Part shown: piece by piece, positions 7,395 through 16,724 of the stretch
How the letters are laid out: the number at the start of each line of letters is the position of its first letter
Position numbering within the stretch: position 1 is the first letter of the stretch
Assembly (NCBI GenBank): GCA_016710525.1
Contig: JADJVQ010000030.1
Span: 1 to 64,000 of the forward strand
Source: Burkholderiaceae bacterium
GTDB taxonomy: Bacteria; Pseudomonadota; Gammaproteobacteria; Burkholderiales; Burkholderiaceae_E
Reading direction: 5' to 3'
Length of the DNA stretch: 64,000 bases
The notes under the pieces: generated by a model
Told to the model about the DNA's origin: nothing
The model's database searches: none
What the model saw: the letters and a program-made list of their open reading frames with translations, nothing else
Program-made: the position numbers and the translations under genes

Positions 7395-8381
7395 TCACTC
7401 GGCCTTGATGCCCGCCTGCTTGACCACGACGGCCCATTTTTCAGTTTCGCTGCGGATGAATCCGTTGAACTGGGCCGGGGTCATCGGCGTCGTCCAGCCG
7501 CCCATGTCGGCGATGCGCTTCTTGACCTGCGGCATGGCCAGCACGCGGCTGATCTCGGTGTGCAGCGTGTCGACCACGGCGGGCGGTGTCTTGGAGGGCA
7601 CGAGCAGACCCACCCAGACGACCACTTCGAATCCCGGGAATCCGGACTCGGCGACGGTCGGCACCGCCGGCAATTCGGCAATGCGCTGGCCGCTGGTCAC
7701 CGCCAGCGCCTTGACCTTGCCGGCCTTGATCAGCGGCAGCGCCGTGACCAGGTTGTCGACCATCACCTGCACCTGCCCGCCGACCAGGTCGGTCAGCGCC
7801 GGTGTCGCCCCCTTGTACGGCACGTGGACCAGATCGATGCCAGCGCGCATCTTGAGCATCTCGGCGGACAGGTGTCCGGAGGTCGCGGTGCCGGACGAAC
7901 CGAGCGTCAGGCCGCCCGGCTTGGCCTTGGCCAGGGCGATGAATTCGGCCAGCGTGTCGGCCTTGACCGTGGGATTGACCAGCACCACATTGGGCATCGA
8001 CACGACATGGGCGATCGCCGCGAAGTCTGCGGGCGCGTACGGAAGCTTCGGATAGATGCTGTAGTTCGCCGCGTTGGGCCCGATGCTGCCCATCACCAGG
8101 GTGTGTCCATCCGGCTCGGCGCGCGCCAGCGCCTGCATGCCGATGATCTGCCCGGCGCCTGCCTTGTTCTCCACCAGCACCGGCTGGTTCACCAATTTGG
8201 TCAGTTCGGCCGCGACCAGGCGGCTGGTCTGATCGAGGATGCCACCCGGCGACGCCGGCACGATGATGGTGATCGGCCTGCTGGGGAACGGCGCCTGCGC
8301 CTGCGCCAGCTCGCTGCAGCCCCACATCGCCAACGCCATCAGCATCCGCGCCCCGTACACCCTCCGCATTCCACCCTTCAT
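7395..8381 (-). CDS. Bug/TctC family tripartite tricarboxylate transporter substrate-binding protein
   Basis: The product has 328 residues, starting at the ATG at 8381 behind AGGAAAA. It has a Sec signal peptide ending at AQAQA. The mature part shows the Bug hallmarks: PSRPITIIVPASPGG, VENKAGAGQIIG, GSSGTATSGHL, and the VPYKGATPALTDLVGGQV loop. Bug proteins bind small carboxylates, often aromatic or amide compounds, in the periplasm. No TctA/TctB membrane subunits are present, which is common for these numerous orphan receptors. It follows a reductase gene (95 bp gap, same strand), suggesting shared transcription. Confidence 0.93.
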   Translation of the reverse strand: MKGGMRRVYGARMLMALAMWGCSELAQAQAPFPSRPITIIVPASPGGILDQTSRLVAAELTKLVNQPVLVENKAGAGQIIGMQALARAEPDGHTLVMGSIGPNAANYSIYPKLPYAPADFAAIAHVVSMPNVVLVNPTVKADTLAEFIALAKAKPGGLTLGSSGTATSGHLSAEMLKMRAGIDLVHVPYKGATPALTDLVGGQVQVMVDNLVTALPLIKAGKVKALAVTSGQRIAELPAVPTVAESGFPGFEVVVWVGLLVPSKTPPAVVDTLHTEISRVLAMPQVKKRIADMGGWTTPMTPAQFNGFIRSETEKWAVVVKQAGIKAE

Positions 8382-8476
8382 CTCGATTTTCCTTTGTCGT
8401 CGATTGATCGTTTTTGCAGAACTGGCCTTCGCCAAGCCTTCGCCCTGCCCGATCGTCGATCGGGGCCCACGCGAAG

Positions 8477-9577
8477 TCAACGTGCCAGCGGCGGGAGCAG
8501 CGATTTGCTGCGCATGATATCGAACCAGTCGCCGAACATCCGCTCGGTGTCGATGCAGTCGCCGAACCCCGCTTCCCGCAACTTGATGGTGCTCACGATC
8601 ACCGGAGGCGGCGCCTGCTTCGCGTGATATCCGAAGCAGAAGTCGGCGTAGTGATGCGATTCGCCCAGCAGGCCGGCCAGCGGCGGCGCGCGCAGGCCGT
8701 TGCGCGCAACGATGCGATCCCAGGCCGCCGCCTGCGCCGGCAGAAAGCGGGCCATCGAGCGGGGTTCGTCGGCGCCCATGCGCACGCCCAGCGACTGCGC
8801 CAGCGTCGGCCAGACATGACGCCAGACGAATACGTCGCCGTTGGTGATGTTGAAGACCTGGTTGCGCGCCGCCGGCGTTTCTGCCGCCCATGCCAGCGCC
8901 CGGGCCAGCAGCCGCGAATCGGTCGCCTCGAGCAGATTGGACGGGCCGCCCGGGTAGGAGAACGGCAGGCCGAGTTCCAGGCACAGGGCCGCGTACACCC
9001 CGATCACCGGGATCAGGTTCATCGCCACACCCAGCGCGTCGCCAAAGATCAGCTGCGGCCGAAACACCGTGAAACCGAAACCTTCGCGCGCGGCCAGCGC
9101 ACGCAACAGATCTTCCTGAAGCCAGTAGAAATTGTCATGGGCATCACGCGGCTGGCTTTCCCTGGCGGGCGCCGCCACCGGATGCAGGTGCACGCCATAC
9201 GCCTTGGTTCCCTGCAGCAGGCTGACATGGGCCAGCCGATGGCCGGGCCGCAGCAGCGGTTCGAGCAGGTTGCGCAGCATGGCGAGGTTCGTCTGCATCT
9301 GGTCGTCCTCGCGCCAGCCCTTCACCAGCCCGGGCTTCTCGAACAGCGCGGCGTAGACCACGTGCGAGACTTCAGGCACGGCCTGCACGGCCTGGGCACA
9401 GGCCTTCGGGTCGAGCAGATCGACCGACAGATGTCGACCTGTGAAACCAGGGGGCGATTCCGGCTGACGTCGCGACATCGTCACCACCTGCCATTTCGGC
9501 AGCGCGGCGAAATGCTCGAGCGCCGCGTGCCCGACAACGCCGGTGGCACCCACGATGAGAACGGTGGAACGGGTCAT
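8477..9577 (-). CDS. SDR family NAD-dependent epimerase/reductase (PRISE-like)
   Basis: The product has 366 residues from the ATG at 9577; a TTG two codons upstream is less likely. The N-terminus is an extended Rossmann fold with the nucleotide motif VGATGVVGHAALEHF at about residues 9-23, as in extended short-chain dehydrogenases. Overall length and motifs (VYAALFEKPGLVKGW, FYWLQEDLL, FTVFRPQLIFG) match the progesterone 5-beta-reductase/iridoid synthase-like (PRISE) group, which reduces activated C=C bonds with NAD(P)H. It lies upstream of a Bug receptor in the same direction. The substrate is unknown. Confidence 0.8.
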   Translation of the reverse strand: MTRSTVLIVGATGVVGHAALEHFAALPKWQVVTMSRRQPESPPGFTGRHLSVDLLDPKACAQAVQAVPEVSHVVYAALFEKPGLVKGWREDDQMQTNLAMLRNLLEPLLRPGHRLAHVSLLQGTKAYGVHLHPVAAPARESQPRDAHDNFYWLQEDLLRALAAREGFGFTVFRPQLIFGDALGVAMNLIPVIGVYAALCLELGLPFSYPGGPSNLLEATDSRLLARALAWAAETPAARNQVFNITNGDVFVWRHVWPTLAQSLGVRMGADEPRSMARFLPAQAAAWDRIVARNGLRAPPLAGLLGESHHYADFCFGYHAKQAPPPVIVSTIKLREAGFGDCIDTERMFGDWFDIMRSKSLLPPLAR

Positions 9578-9628
9578 CGGCAACAGCTCATATCGAGTCC
9601 GTCGAGGACGGCGGCGCCATTTGGAGGA

Positions 9629-10441
9629 TCAGGTCGCAGCCGACTCTTCGATCAGATCTCGATAGGCATGCCAAGTGGCGTGTCCGATCAGTGGAGCGGT
9701 CACGACCAGCAAACCGAACCAGAGCACCAGGCTTGCGCCGATGATCACCACGATCAGCAGCGCCCACAGAAACAGCGTGCCCGGATTGGCGAACAGTGCG
9801 CGAACGCTCGAGAAGATCGCCATCATCGTGTCCGTGCCCCGATCGAGAATCAGCGGCACCGACACGACCGAAATCGAGAACACCAGAGTGGCGAACCCAA
9901 AGCCGACGCCTCCCCAGACCAGCATGAACTCGACATTGGAGAACGTGACGATCTGATGGATCACGCCCTTGAGATCGGGAAAATCGGTGGTCGAGAACAG
10001 CGCGAACAGCACGACCGACACACGAGCCCAGACGATCATCGCGAACGTGAGGATGGCTGCGAAGAAGGCAACCCCGCCCATGTTGCGTTTCCAGCAGAGC
10101 ATGCTGGCCGGCAGATCGGCCGGCTCGCCACGAGCGCGCTGGCGCGACAGTTCGTAGATGCCCGTGCAGACGAACGGCCCGATCAGGAAAAACCCCGCCG
10201 TCAGGCCCATCGTGAGCTGCCAGCGGGTGGCGTACACCAGCGCGATCAGGCTGCCCATCAGCGCGAACAGCACGCCATAGAAGGCTCCGCGCAGCCCGGT
10301 CCGGCGGAAGTCGTCCCAGCCCCGCGCCAGCCAGCGCAAAGGCGCGCCGGCCCCGACCCGGCGCACCCCGGGAATGCGCGACTCCAACGGCCGCACCGGG
10401 GGTATCGAGCGGGCAGGCTGATCGGCGTCGGCGTGGGTCAT
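9629..10441 (-). CDS. DUF2189 family integral membrane protein
   Basis: The product has 270 residues. A ~45-residue cytosolic N-terminus (containing RWLARGWDDFRRT) is followed by about six membrane helices (GVLFALMGSLIALVYA, GLTAGFFLIGPFVCTGIYELS, FFAAILTFAMIVWA, MLVWGGVGFGFATLVF, GTLFLWALLIVVIIGASLVLWF). This matches DUF2189 proteins, found in many proteobacteria, often near respiratory oxidase genes; the function is unknown. Here it follows a TAXI receptor gene by 16 bp, so it is probably co-transcribed. It does not have the sequence of a TRAP permease. Confidence 0.85.
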   Translation of the reverse strand: MTHADADQPARSIPPVRPLESRIPGVRRVGAGAPLRWLARGWDDFRRTGLRGAFYGVLFALMGSLIALVYATRWQLTMGLTAGFFLIGPFVCTGIYELSRQRARGEPADLPASMLCWKRNMGGVAFFAAILTFAMIVWARVSVVLFALFSTTDFPDLKGVIHQIVTFSNVEFMLVWGGVGFGFATLVFSISVVSVPLILDRGTDTMMAIFSSVRALFANPGTLFLWALLIVVIIGASLVLWFGLLVVTAPLIGHATWHAYRDLIEESAAT

Positions 10442-10457
10442 GTGAGGAATCTCCGGG

Positions 10458-11615
10458 TTACTGGAACAGCACTTCCATGCCCGCCTTGGTCAGCGCCGCG
10501 GCCCGCATCTTCATCCAGCCGGCACGAAACTGGTCGCGGTCCTCGGGCGGATTGGTCTTCAGGTAATCCTTCCAGGCATTGGCCAGGGTCGCCTGGCGCT
10601 TGAGCAGACCCTCGTTGTGCTTCTGGGCCGCCTCGGTCCACAGCTTGGCTTCGGTCAGCGCCCGAACCGCCCCGGCGTGATAGGGCATCGTCCATTGCAG
10701 GTTCTGCCGCTTGCCCTCGAGGCCGTCGACACCCGGCACCGCGTCCTTGTACTCATCGTAGTGCGTGAGCATCGCCTTGGTCAGCGCATGAATCGTGCCG
10801 GCGTCCTGAGTGCCGTAGGCCATGAAGATCGGGTACGGGTAGACCGAGGTTTCGATGGTCTGGCCCTTGGCGAAACCGGCGCCGCAGGTCGACTTGTGCG
10901 GGTAGAAATACGGGGCGATCTTCTGGAGGCGCGCCCAGCCCGCCTTGTCGGAGGCCGGCATCGAGATCCAGGAGATACCGCGCGGCGAACTCTCGATCTC
11001 CTTGGCCAGACCGGAAATCGTCGAAGCAAAGAACAGATCGATCTCGTTGTTGACCACGCCCTTCATCATCGCGCCATAGCTGGCGAACTCGACCAGCTTC
11101 ACGTCGCTGGGAGTCCAGCCGCCAAAGGCGATCAGCGCAAGCACGCTCTGGTTCACCGCCGGCGAACCGACCACGATGCCAGCACGCTTGCCCTTCATGT
11201 CCGCCGCGGACTTGATGCCCGCGTCATTGGCCGCGCCCAGCGATTGGCCGCTGCAGGTCGATGACGACAGGATCAGCTGCAGCGGCTGAGGCCCCCATTC
11301 CTTGACCGCGAACTCGAGCACGCCCTCCTGGGCGAAATAGGTGCCGATCCCCATCGCGGATGCCTGCGCGCGCCCGGCTTTGAGCGGGCCCAGACGGGCC
11401 ACGTCGTTGCCGGCCGGCAGCACCCGCATGTCGGTGCCGAAGCTCTTCTTGAGCATCGCCCCGACCGCCACGGCCTGGTTGAATCCATTGGATCCGGTTT
11501 CGTAGGCGGTCACCGTCAGCGTGGCTGGCAGTTTCGTCTCCTGCGCGCTGGCTGACAGCGCCAGGGCCGCCGCGACTGCCCCGAGGGCGCATGCGATGGT
11601 CTTGCTTTTCGACAT
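10458..11615 (-). CDS. TAXI family TRAP transporter solute-binding protein
   Basis: The product has 385 residues, with a Sec signal peptide (LGAVAAALALSASA) and a GGAGACAC ribosome site. The body has the TAXI pattern: YETGSNGFNQAVAVGAMLKK near the N-terminus, RAQASAMGIGTYFA, and the DMKGKRAGIVVGSPAVNQ segment. TAXI proteins deliver ligands such as glutamate or other anions to a fused TRAP membrane subunit. No DctQM-like gene occurs nearby; the neighbours are HupE-like (45 bp upstream) and DUF2189 (16 bp downstream). At ~385 residues it is longer than the family norm (~320), with extra C-terminal helices. Confidence 0.85.
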   Translation of the reverse strand: MSKSKTIACALGAVAAALALSASAQETKLPATLTVTAYETGSNGFNQAVAVGAMLKKSFGTDMRVLPAGNDVARLGPLKAGRAQASAMGIGTYFAQEGVLEFAVKEWGPQPLQLILSSSTCSGQSLGAANDAGIKSAADMKGKRAGIVVGSPAVNQSVLALIAFGGWTPSDVKLVEFASYGAMMKGVVNNEIDLFFASTISGLAKEIESSPRGISWISMPASDKAGWARLQKIAPYFYPHKSTCGAGFAKGQTIETSVYPYPIFMAYGTQDAGTIHALTKAMLTHYDEYKDAVPGVDGLEGKRQNLQWTMPYHAGAVRALTEAKLWTEAAQKHNEGLLKRQATLANAWKDYLKTNPPEDRDQFRAGWMKMRAAALTKAGMEVLFQ

Positions 11616-11660
11616 TTGTGTCTCCGTTGTGATCTTGTTTTAAGTACCCGGTTCGCCGTG

Positions 11661-12299
11661 TCAGCGAACCAGTGCCACCAGCGCAACCGCCGCAGCCGCA
11701 AAGCCGGCCAGTCGCGCCGTCCAGAACGCCCGGCCCGGCGCACGCCTGCGTACGCCATCCGCGAGAAAATAGGCGCTGATCATCAGCGCCATCTGGGTGA
11801 GCGCCAGACCCGCCAAGTACGCCAGCAGCGGCGTGGTTTCGGCGCCCACCACCGACTCGCCGAAGGCATAGCCGTGGGCAAGGCCGGCACCGAACGTGAG
11901 AAGCAGGCCCAAGCGCGGGCCGGGCATCCACCCCAGCAGCAGGCAGCCCGCGATGATCAGCAGCGAGAGTGCGACCAAACCTTCACCGAAGGGTATGACG
12001 ATTCCCGGCACACGCAGCGCCGTGCCCGCCATCGCTGCCAGCGCGAACAGCCCCGCCAGCAGCAGCGCCCGGCCACTGGACACGATGCGGCCGGCGCCGA
12101 ACAGCACGCCCGCGGCCAGCAGGAACACCAGGTGATCCAGGCCGATCACCGGATGTCCGACCCCCGACGCTAAGCCTTGCCAGAACGTCGCCGGTGTCGC
12201 GCCGCCCATCGGATGGTGCGCCAGCGCAGGCGACAGCCACGCAGCCAGGACTCCCAGCAGTGTCCATCGCAGAGCTCGACATCTGAAGCAGGAAGGCAT
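11661..12299 (-). CDS. HupE/UreJ family membrane protein
   Basis: The product has 212 residues from the ATG at 12299 (a GTG immediately before it is possible). A signal-like helix precedes AHHPMGG, and six further hydrophobic helices follow. The family signature His-Pro-x-x-Gly-x-Asp-His (HPVIGLDH) is intact, and a second histidine patch (LAHGYAFGE) lies in a later helix. HupE/UreJ proteins are thought to import nickel, sometimes cobalt, for hydrogenase or urease. No nickel enzyme gene is in this window, so the metal and purpose are uncertain. The TAXI receptor gene follows on the same strand. Confidence 0.88.
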   Translation of the reverse strand: MPSCFRCRALRWTLLGVLAAWLSPALAHHPMGGATPATFWQGLASGVGHPVIGLDHLVFLLAAGVLFGAGRIVSSGRALLLAGLFALAAMAGTALRVPGIVIPFGEGLVALSLLIIAGCLLLGWMPGPRLGLLLTFGAGLAHGYAFGESVVGAETTPLLAYLAGLALTQMALMISAYFLADGVRRRAPGRAFWTARLAGFAAAAVALVALVR

Positions 12300-12368
12300 C
12301 ACAGATTCCGGAATGGGTGGCGCAAAAAACGCCGAGGACTGGCCCGGTGCCCGCCCAGGCTCAGCACG

Positions 12369-13343
12369 TCAACCCGACGCTCCCGTGCCCGCGAGACGCT
12401 GGCCAAATGCCAGTCGAGCCTGCGTGTATTCCTGCTTCAGTCGCAGGCACAAGGCCTGGGTGCTTGGCAGGTCGTCGATGTTACCCACGCCGTGGCCGGC
12501 GGTCCATATGTCCTTCCAGCGCTTTCGGGTCTGATCGCTGGCCACGATCTTGCCTGGCAGCGTGGTCCGCAGCACATCCAGGTCGGCGCCGGCTGCCAGC
12601 AGGCTCTTGGTCAGCCAGTTGGCCGGCGCCCCATCGACCGCGGCGCTGAAAAAGATATCGCTGGCGTTGGACTCGAGGATCATCTGCTTCTGCCCATCCG
12701 ACGCGGAGGACTCCTGCGTGGCAATGAACCGGGTTCCGAAATAGGCGAAGTCAGCGCCCATCGCCTGTGCGGCGAGCACATCGCGCCCGGTGGTCATGCC
12801 ACCGGCCAGCACGACCGGCCCGTCGAACAGCCGCCTGACCTCGTTGAGCAGGGCGAACGGATTCAGGGTTCCGGTATGGCCCCCGGCACCGCCCGTCACC
12901 GCGATCAGGCCGTCGACCCCTGCCTCCAGGGCCTTGTGCGCATGGCGCTGGCTCGCGATGTCGTGGAACACCACGCCACCGTAGTCATGGACCCGGGCGA
13001 CCACTTCGCCGGGGGCGCTCTTGGAGGACAGCACGACCGGTACACGATGCTTCACACACAGGTCGAGATCGCCCTTGAAGCGCGCATTGGATTCGTGAAC
13101 CACCAGATTGACCGCAAAGGGCGCCGGACGTGACCCCTCGTCCTCGAGCTGACGCATCCGCGCTTCGATTTCGACCAGCCAGCTCTCGAACACGTCGGTG
13201 CTGCGAGTGCCGTGCGCCGGGAAACTGCCCATCAGGCCTTCGCGGCAGGCGGCTATCACCATCGCCGGTGTCGAGACCAGGAACATGGGAGCCACGATCA
13301 CCGGAATCGCCAGCCGGTCACTGATCTGCCGCACGCTAGTCAT
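12369..13343 (-). CDS. Nitronate monooxygenase (2-nitropropane dioxygenase family)
   Basis: The product has 324 residues from the ATG at 13343, chosen because AAGGAAT lies upstream and MTSVRQISDRL begins the domain. It is an FMN-dependent TIM barrel: APMFLVSTPAMVIAA at the N-terminus, the phosphate-binding VTGGAGGHTG motif (with the histidine linked to catalysis) around residue 175, and LAGGMTTGRDVLAAQAMGADF later. The family oxidises nitronates such as propionate-3-nitronate. Some members in catabolic clusters act on other substrates. It is the last gene of an operon with two CoA transferases and an IclR regulator. Confidence 0.88.
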   Translation of the reverse strand: MTSVRQISDRLAIPVIVAPMFLVSTPAMVIAACREGLMGSFPAHGTRSTDVFESWLVEIEARMRQLEDEGSRPAPFAVNLVVHESNARFKGDLDLCVKHRVPVVLSSKSAPGEVVARVHDYGGVVFHDIASQRHAHKALEAGVDGLIAVTGGAGGHTGTLNPFALLNEVRRLFDGPVVLAGGMTTGRDVLAAQAMGADFAYFGTRFIATQESSASDGQKQMILESNASDIFFSAAVDGAPANWLTKSLLAAGADLDVLRTTLPGKIVASDQTRKRWKDIWTAGHGVGNIDDLPSTQALCLRLKQEYTQARLAFGQRLAGTGASG

Positions 13344-13421
13344 CTTGGAAATTCCTTCGGAAATCATCACACGGGAGAACGCAGGAAGCCGCCAGGATGC
13401 GGCGGCACGGACCGGTCATGC

Positions 13422-14616
13422 TCACTGCGCCGGGTCGGTCCGGGTGATGCCGAGCGCGCCGAGGCGGGCGATTTCGGCCGCGCTCAGGCCCAGGACATCA
13501 CGCAGCAGTTCCGTGGTGTGCTCGCCCAGCGCCGGCGCGGGCCTGCTCACCCGGAAGGGATGTTCGCCGAACACGTAGGGCATCCTTGACCAGATCGCCC
13601 TGCGCATCCGCGACCAGCGTCTGGCCGGACAGATGCGGCGCATCCAGCAAGTCCATGCCATCGAGGACCGGCGCGGCAGCCAGACCGGCCGCGCTCAGGC
13701 GAGCGGCCGCCGCGCCGGCCGGCTGGGTGGCGCACCAGCGGGTCACGGCATCGCGCAGCCCCGTGGCGTGCGCCGCCCAAGCGGCCCGATCGGCTTCGGG
13801 CAGCAGCGCCACGACACGGTCCGCCTGAGTCGCGTCGACGATCGTCAGCGCGAGCCAGCGCCCGTCGGCACCGCGAAAACAATCCTGCAGCAACACGCCG
13901 TCTTCTCGGTTTCCGTCGCGCTCGACACGCCGGCGCGGATCGGCGCCGGCCGCGACGATTTCTTCGCCGATCAGGAAACTGACGATCTCGCGCTGGGAGA
14001 TGTCCAGCCGGGTCCCCTGCCCGCTGCGCCGGACGTCGCGCAAAGCCGCCAGGATCAGGCCTGTGGAAATGAGCGAGACCACCTGATCGGGATAGTTGAC
14101 ATCGCTGCCGCTCACCAGTGGCTCGCCCTGGGCGTAACCGGTCAGGGAGGCCAATCCGCCGGTCGCGTCCAGCGTCGAACCGAACGAGGCGTGCAGTCGG
14201 TTGGGACCGCTCTCCCCCTGGCTCGAAATGGACGCCAGCACGATCCGCGGATTGAGGTCGCGAAGGTTCGGGTAGTCCAGCGCAAGACGTTCGAGCACTC
14301 CCCGCCGGAAATTTTCCACGACCACATCGGACTGGGCGATCAGTTCGCGAACACGCTGCAGACCTTCGGACGACTTGAGATCGAGCGCGATGCTGCGCTT
14401 GTTGCGGTTGCTGAAGCGAAACGGCGGCGACCGGTTCCACCAGCCGGCGGCGCGATCAGGTGCGCCGATCGATCGAAACAGGTCGAGATTGGCGGGCGAC
14501 TCGATCTTGATCACGTCGGCGCCGAGATCGGCCAGCATCGCCGACGTGTTGGCGCCCGCGGTGAGCTGACCAAAATCGATCACGCGTATCCCGTTCAGAG
14601 GGAATGGCCCTGTCAT
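13422..14616 (-). pseudogene. CaiB/BaiF CoA-transferase, frameshifted near the C-terminus
   Basis: Residues 1 to ~344 read normally from the ATG at 14616: GIRVIDFGQLTAGANTSAML, LADLGADVIKIE, NKRSIALDLKS and the VVENFRRGVLERLALDY motif of class III CoA transferases. The reading then leaves frame at about 13584. The correct end (MPYVFGEHPFRVSRPAPALG, then GEHTTELLRDVLGLS) continues in another frame to 13422. Removing one base at the AAGGATG site (minus strand) restores the family ending. The enzyme would move CoA between carboxylic acids. Its ATG overlaps the stop of the upstream CoA transferase (ATGA). The break may be a sequencing error, not a dead gene. Confidence 0.85.
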
Positions 14617-15773
14617 GGTCGTCCCACCGCGGCCAGGTCGGTCTCGCGCATCGCGACGGGCGCAAATCCGTGCTCGCCCCAGCGCATCGGCAGCCGCGGC
14701 ATGCGCAGCTCACCCAGCAGCGGGTGTGCCATCCGGGTGATGAAATCGCGCGCCAGGTGCTGCGCATCGCCGAGCAGTTCGGCCGGGTCCCATACCGGCC
14801 CCAGGGGTACGCCGCGCGCCTGTGCCTGCGCATAGATGTCATCGCGCCCGCGTTGGGCAAACCAGGGGGCGAGCAGCCCGTTCAGTTCTTCACCGTGACG
14901 CATGCGCGACTCGCGCGTGGCGAACCGCGACTCCCGCAGCCGGGGATGGTCGATCAGCGCCACCACCGCGTCGAATTGCGTCACGGTAAACACCAGCGCG
15001 ATCCAGCCATCGAGGCAGCGCAGCACCTGAAACTCAGCCTGCGCGCCGCGCCGCGTCGGCGCCCTGCCCTGCGCCTGGGCGCCCGAAATCGCTTTCCAGT
15101 TCACCCAGAGCATGGTCTCGACCAGCGACACCCGGGCCGGCTCGACCGGTTGCCCCTGCTCGCGCCCCAGCAGCAGCGCCATCAGCGCGGTGAAGCCGGC
15201 CATGCCGGCCGCATAGGCCGGCTGGTGGCCGCCCAGCCGCAGGGGCTCGCGCGCCGGATCACCGATCATGTCGAGCATGCCGGCGAAGGCGAGCACGGTG
15301 AATTCGGAGAACGGCATCGACTCGGCGGCAAGGCCCGCCTGCGCCGGAAATCCGGTGAGCTCAAGGGTGGCGATACCCCGTGCGCGGGCCATCGCCAGCG
15401 CCGGATCGCCGGCCTCCGCCAGCAGGCCGTCGACGCGGCCTGTCAGCAGCAGCTCGAGGGCGGCACGCGGTTCCGGCGGCATGCGCAGACTCACCTTGCC
15501 GCAGTTCAGGAATTCGAACAGAGCACTGGCAGGGGCGGCATCCGCATGCCGCAGCGGCAGCATCGGCGGCGCATGCCGAACCGGATCCCCCGTGGCGGGC
15601 TCGAGCTTGATCACCCGAGCACCGAGGTCGGCGAACAGGCGCCCCGCGAACGCATTCGCCAGTCGCAGTGCCATCGGCGAGCCCGCGTGCCGGCACCTGC
15701 GAGCCGGGTCAGCGCTGCGCTCGGCGGCGGTGCGGTCAGGTCGGCCACCTGGCGCGGTCTGGGCGCACCACAT
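14613..15773 (-). CDS. CaiB/BaiF CoA-transferase family protein (N-terminus uncertain)
   Basis: The frame gives 386 residues. From about residue 34 (MALRLANAFAGRLFADLGAR) onward it matches CaiB/BaiF CoA transferases: ARVIKLEPATGDP, GGHQPAYAAGMAGFTALMAL, GVPLGPVWDPAELLGDAQHL. The first ~33 residues do not look like the family. In another frame VADLTAPPPSAALTRLAG does, so a single-base error near 15680 is likely, or the true start is the ATG at 15674. The large middle deletion relative to full-length enzymes suggests a half-size or partner subunit. The gene starts inside the end of the IclR gene (38-bp overlap) and ends in an ATGA overlap with the next CoA transferase. Confidence 0.75.
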   Translation of the reverse strand: MWCAQTAPGGRPDRTAAERSADPARRCRHAGSPMALRLANAFAGRLFADLGARVIKLEPATGDPVRHAPPMLPLRHADAAPASALFEFLNCGKVSLRMPPEPRAALELLLTGRVDGLLAEAGDPALAMARARGIATLELTGFPAQAGLAAESMPFSEFTVLAFAGMLDMIGDPAREPLRLGGHQPAYAAGMAGFTALMALLLGREQGQPVEPARVSLVETMLWVNWKAISGAQAQGRAPTRRGAQAEFQVLRCLDGWIALVFTVTQFDAVVALIDHPRLRESRFATRESRMRHGEELNGLLAPWFAQRGRDDIYAQAQARGVPLGPVWDPAELLGDAQHLARDFITRMAHPLLGELRMPRLPMRWGEHGFAPVAMRETDLAAVGRP

Positions 15774-16608
15774 TGTCCCCCGGGCTGCGGTAGGGCCGCA
15801 GCGATTCGTCGAGCAATTGCAGATAACGCTCTCGCTCGCGCCGAAGGGTCTCGATCGGCCCGCCGATGCCGATGGCCATCGGAGGCTGGCTCGGCGGCGT
15901 GGGCAGTTCGACCGCGATCACGCCCGCTTCGGGCGTGACGGTGCCCTCTGAATACGCATAGCCGAGACGGCGGATCTCGTCGAGCTGGCGCAGCAGCTCG
16001 CCAGGCTCGATGCGATGCCGGGGCTCGAGCTCCTCGGCGTTGATTCGGCGCAGCAGATAAAGCACGTCGACGTCGCGCTGGCGGCTCAGCAGGATCTTGC
16101 CCACCGATGCGCGGGCCAGCGGACGCAGCGAGCCCGGTTTGATGTACCACTTCAGCTTGGAGTGCGGACTTTGCAGCAGGTGGATGTACTGAACGTAAGT
16201 CTCGTTCTGCATGCCGAGGATGACGGTATTGCCGCTTACCGCATGCAGTTCATCGACCATGCGCGACAGGCTGCTCTGGCTGAACAGCTGGTCGTGCACC
16301 CATCCGCCCAGAAAGGCCACCCGCAAGGTCGGCACGAACAGCCGCGCATGCCGGTCGTAGTCGAGATAACCGAGTTTGGTGAGGCTCTTGAGCAGCATCG
16401 ATGCGCTGGACTGGGGATAGCCCAGCCCGCGGACCACATCGCTGACGGCCAGGGGCCGCCGGTGCTCGGCAAAGAACTCGAACAGCTCGAGCACGCGCTG
16501 GGCTGACTTGACCACGCCCTGCATTTGGACGCCCGCAGCCTCGACGCTGCGAGGCTTGGGCTGCCCCGGTACGGGGGTCACGCGGTCTGGTTCGGGGTCA
16601 TCACTCAT
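15736..16608 (-). CDS. IclR family transcriptional regulator
   Basis: The product has 290 residues from the ATG at 16608. The N-terminal winged helix-turn-helix runs through VVKSAQRVLELFEFFAEHRR, LAVSDVVRGLGYPQSSASML and LLKSLTKLGYLDYD (about residues 30-85). The C-terminal effector domain includes ARASVGKILLS and LGYAYSEGTVTPEAGVIAVELP. IclR proteins sense small aromatic or organic acids and control nearby catabolic genes. This one overlaps the first of two CoA-transferase genes and likely regulates the CoA transferase/nitronate monooxygenase operon as its own first gene. Confidence 0.9.
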   Translation of the reverse strand: MSDDPEPDRVTPVPGQPKPRSVEAAGVQMQGVVKSAQRVLELFEFFAEHRRPLAVSDVVRGLGYPQSSASMLLKSLTKLGYLDYDRHARLFVPTLRVAFLGGWVHDQLFSQSSLSRMVDELHAVSGNTVILGMQNETYVQYIHLLQSPHSKLKWYIKPGSLRPLARASVGKILLSRQRDVDVLYLLRRINAEELEPRHRIEPGELLRQLDEIRRLGYAYSEGTVTPEAGVIAVELPTPPSQPPMAIGIGGPIETLRRERERYLQLLDESLRPYRSPGDNVVRPDRARWPT

Positions 16609-16724
16609 CGATTGTGCCGCAGCAGGGCCAAAGGGCACCCGCCTGCGCGGGAGATAGCACATACATGATCGATCACCGCACGGCGGTCGGCAAGTCCGCC
16701 ATTGCGCCGCAGCCGCCAGCCGTC

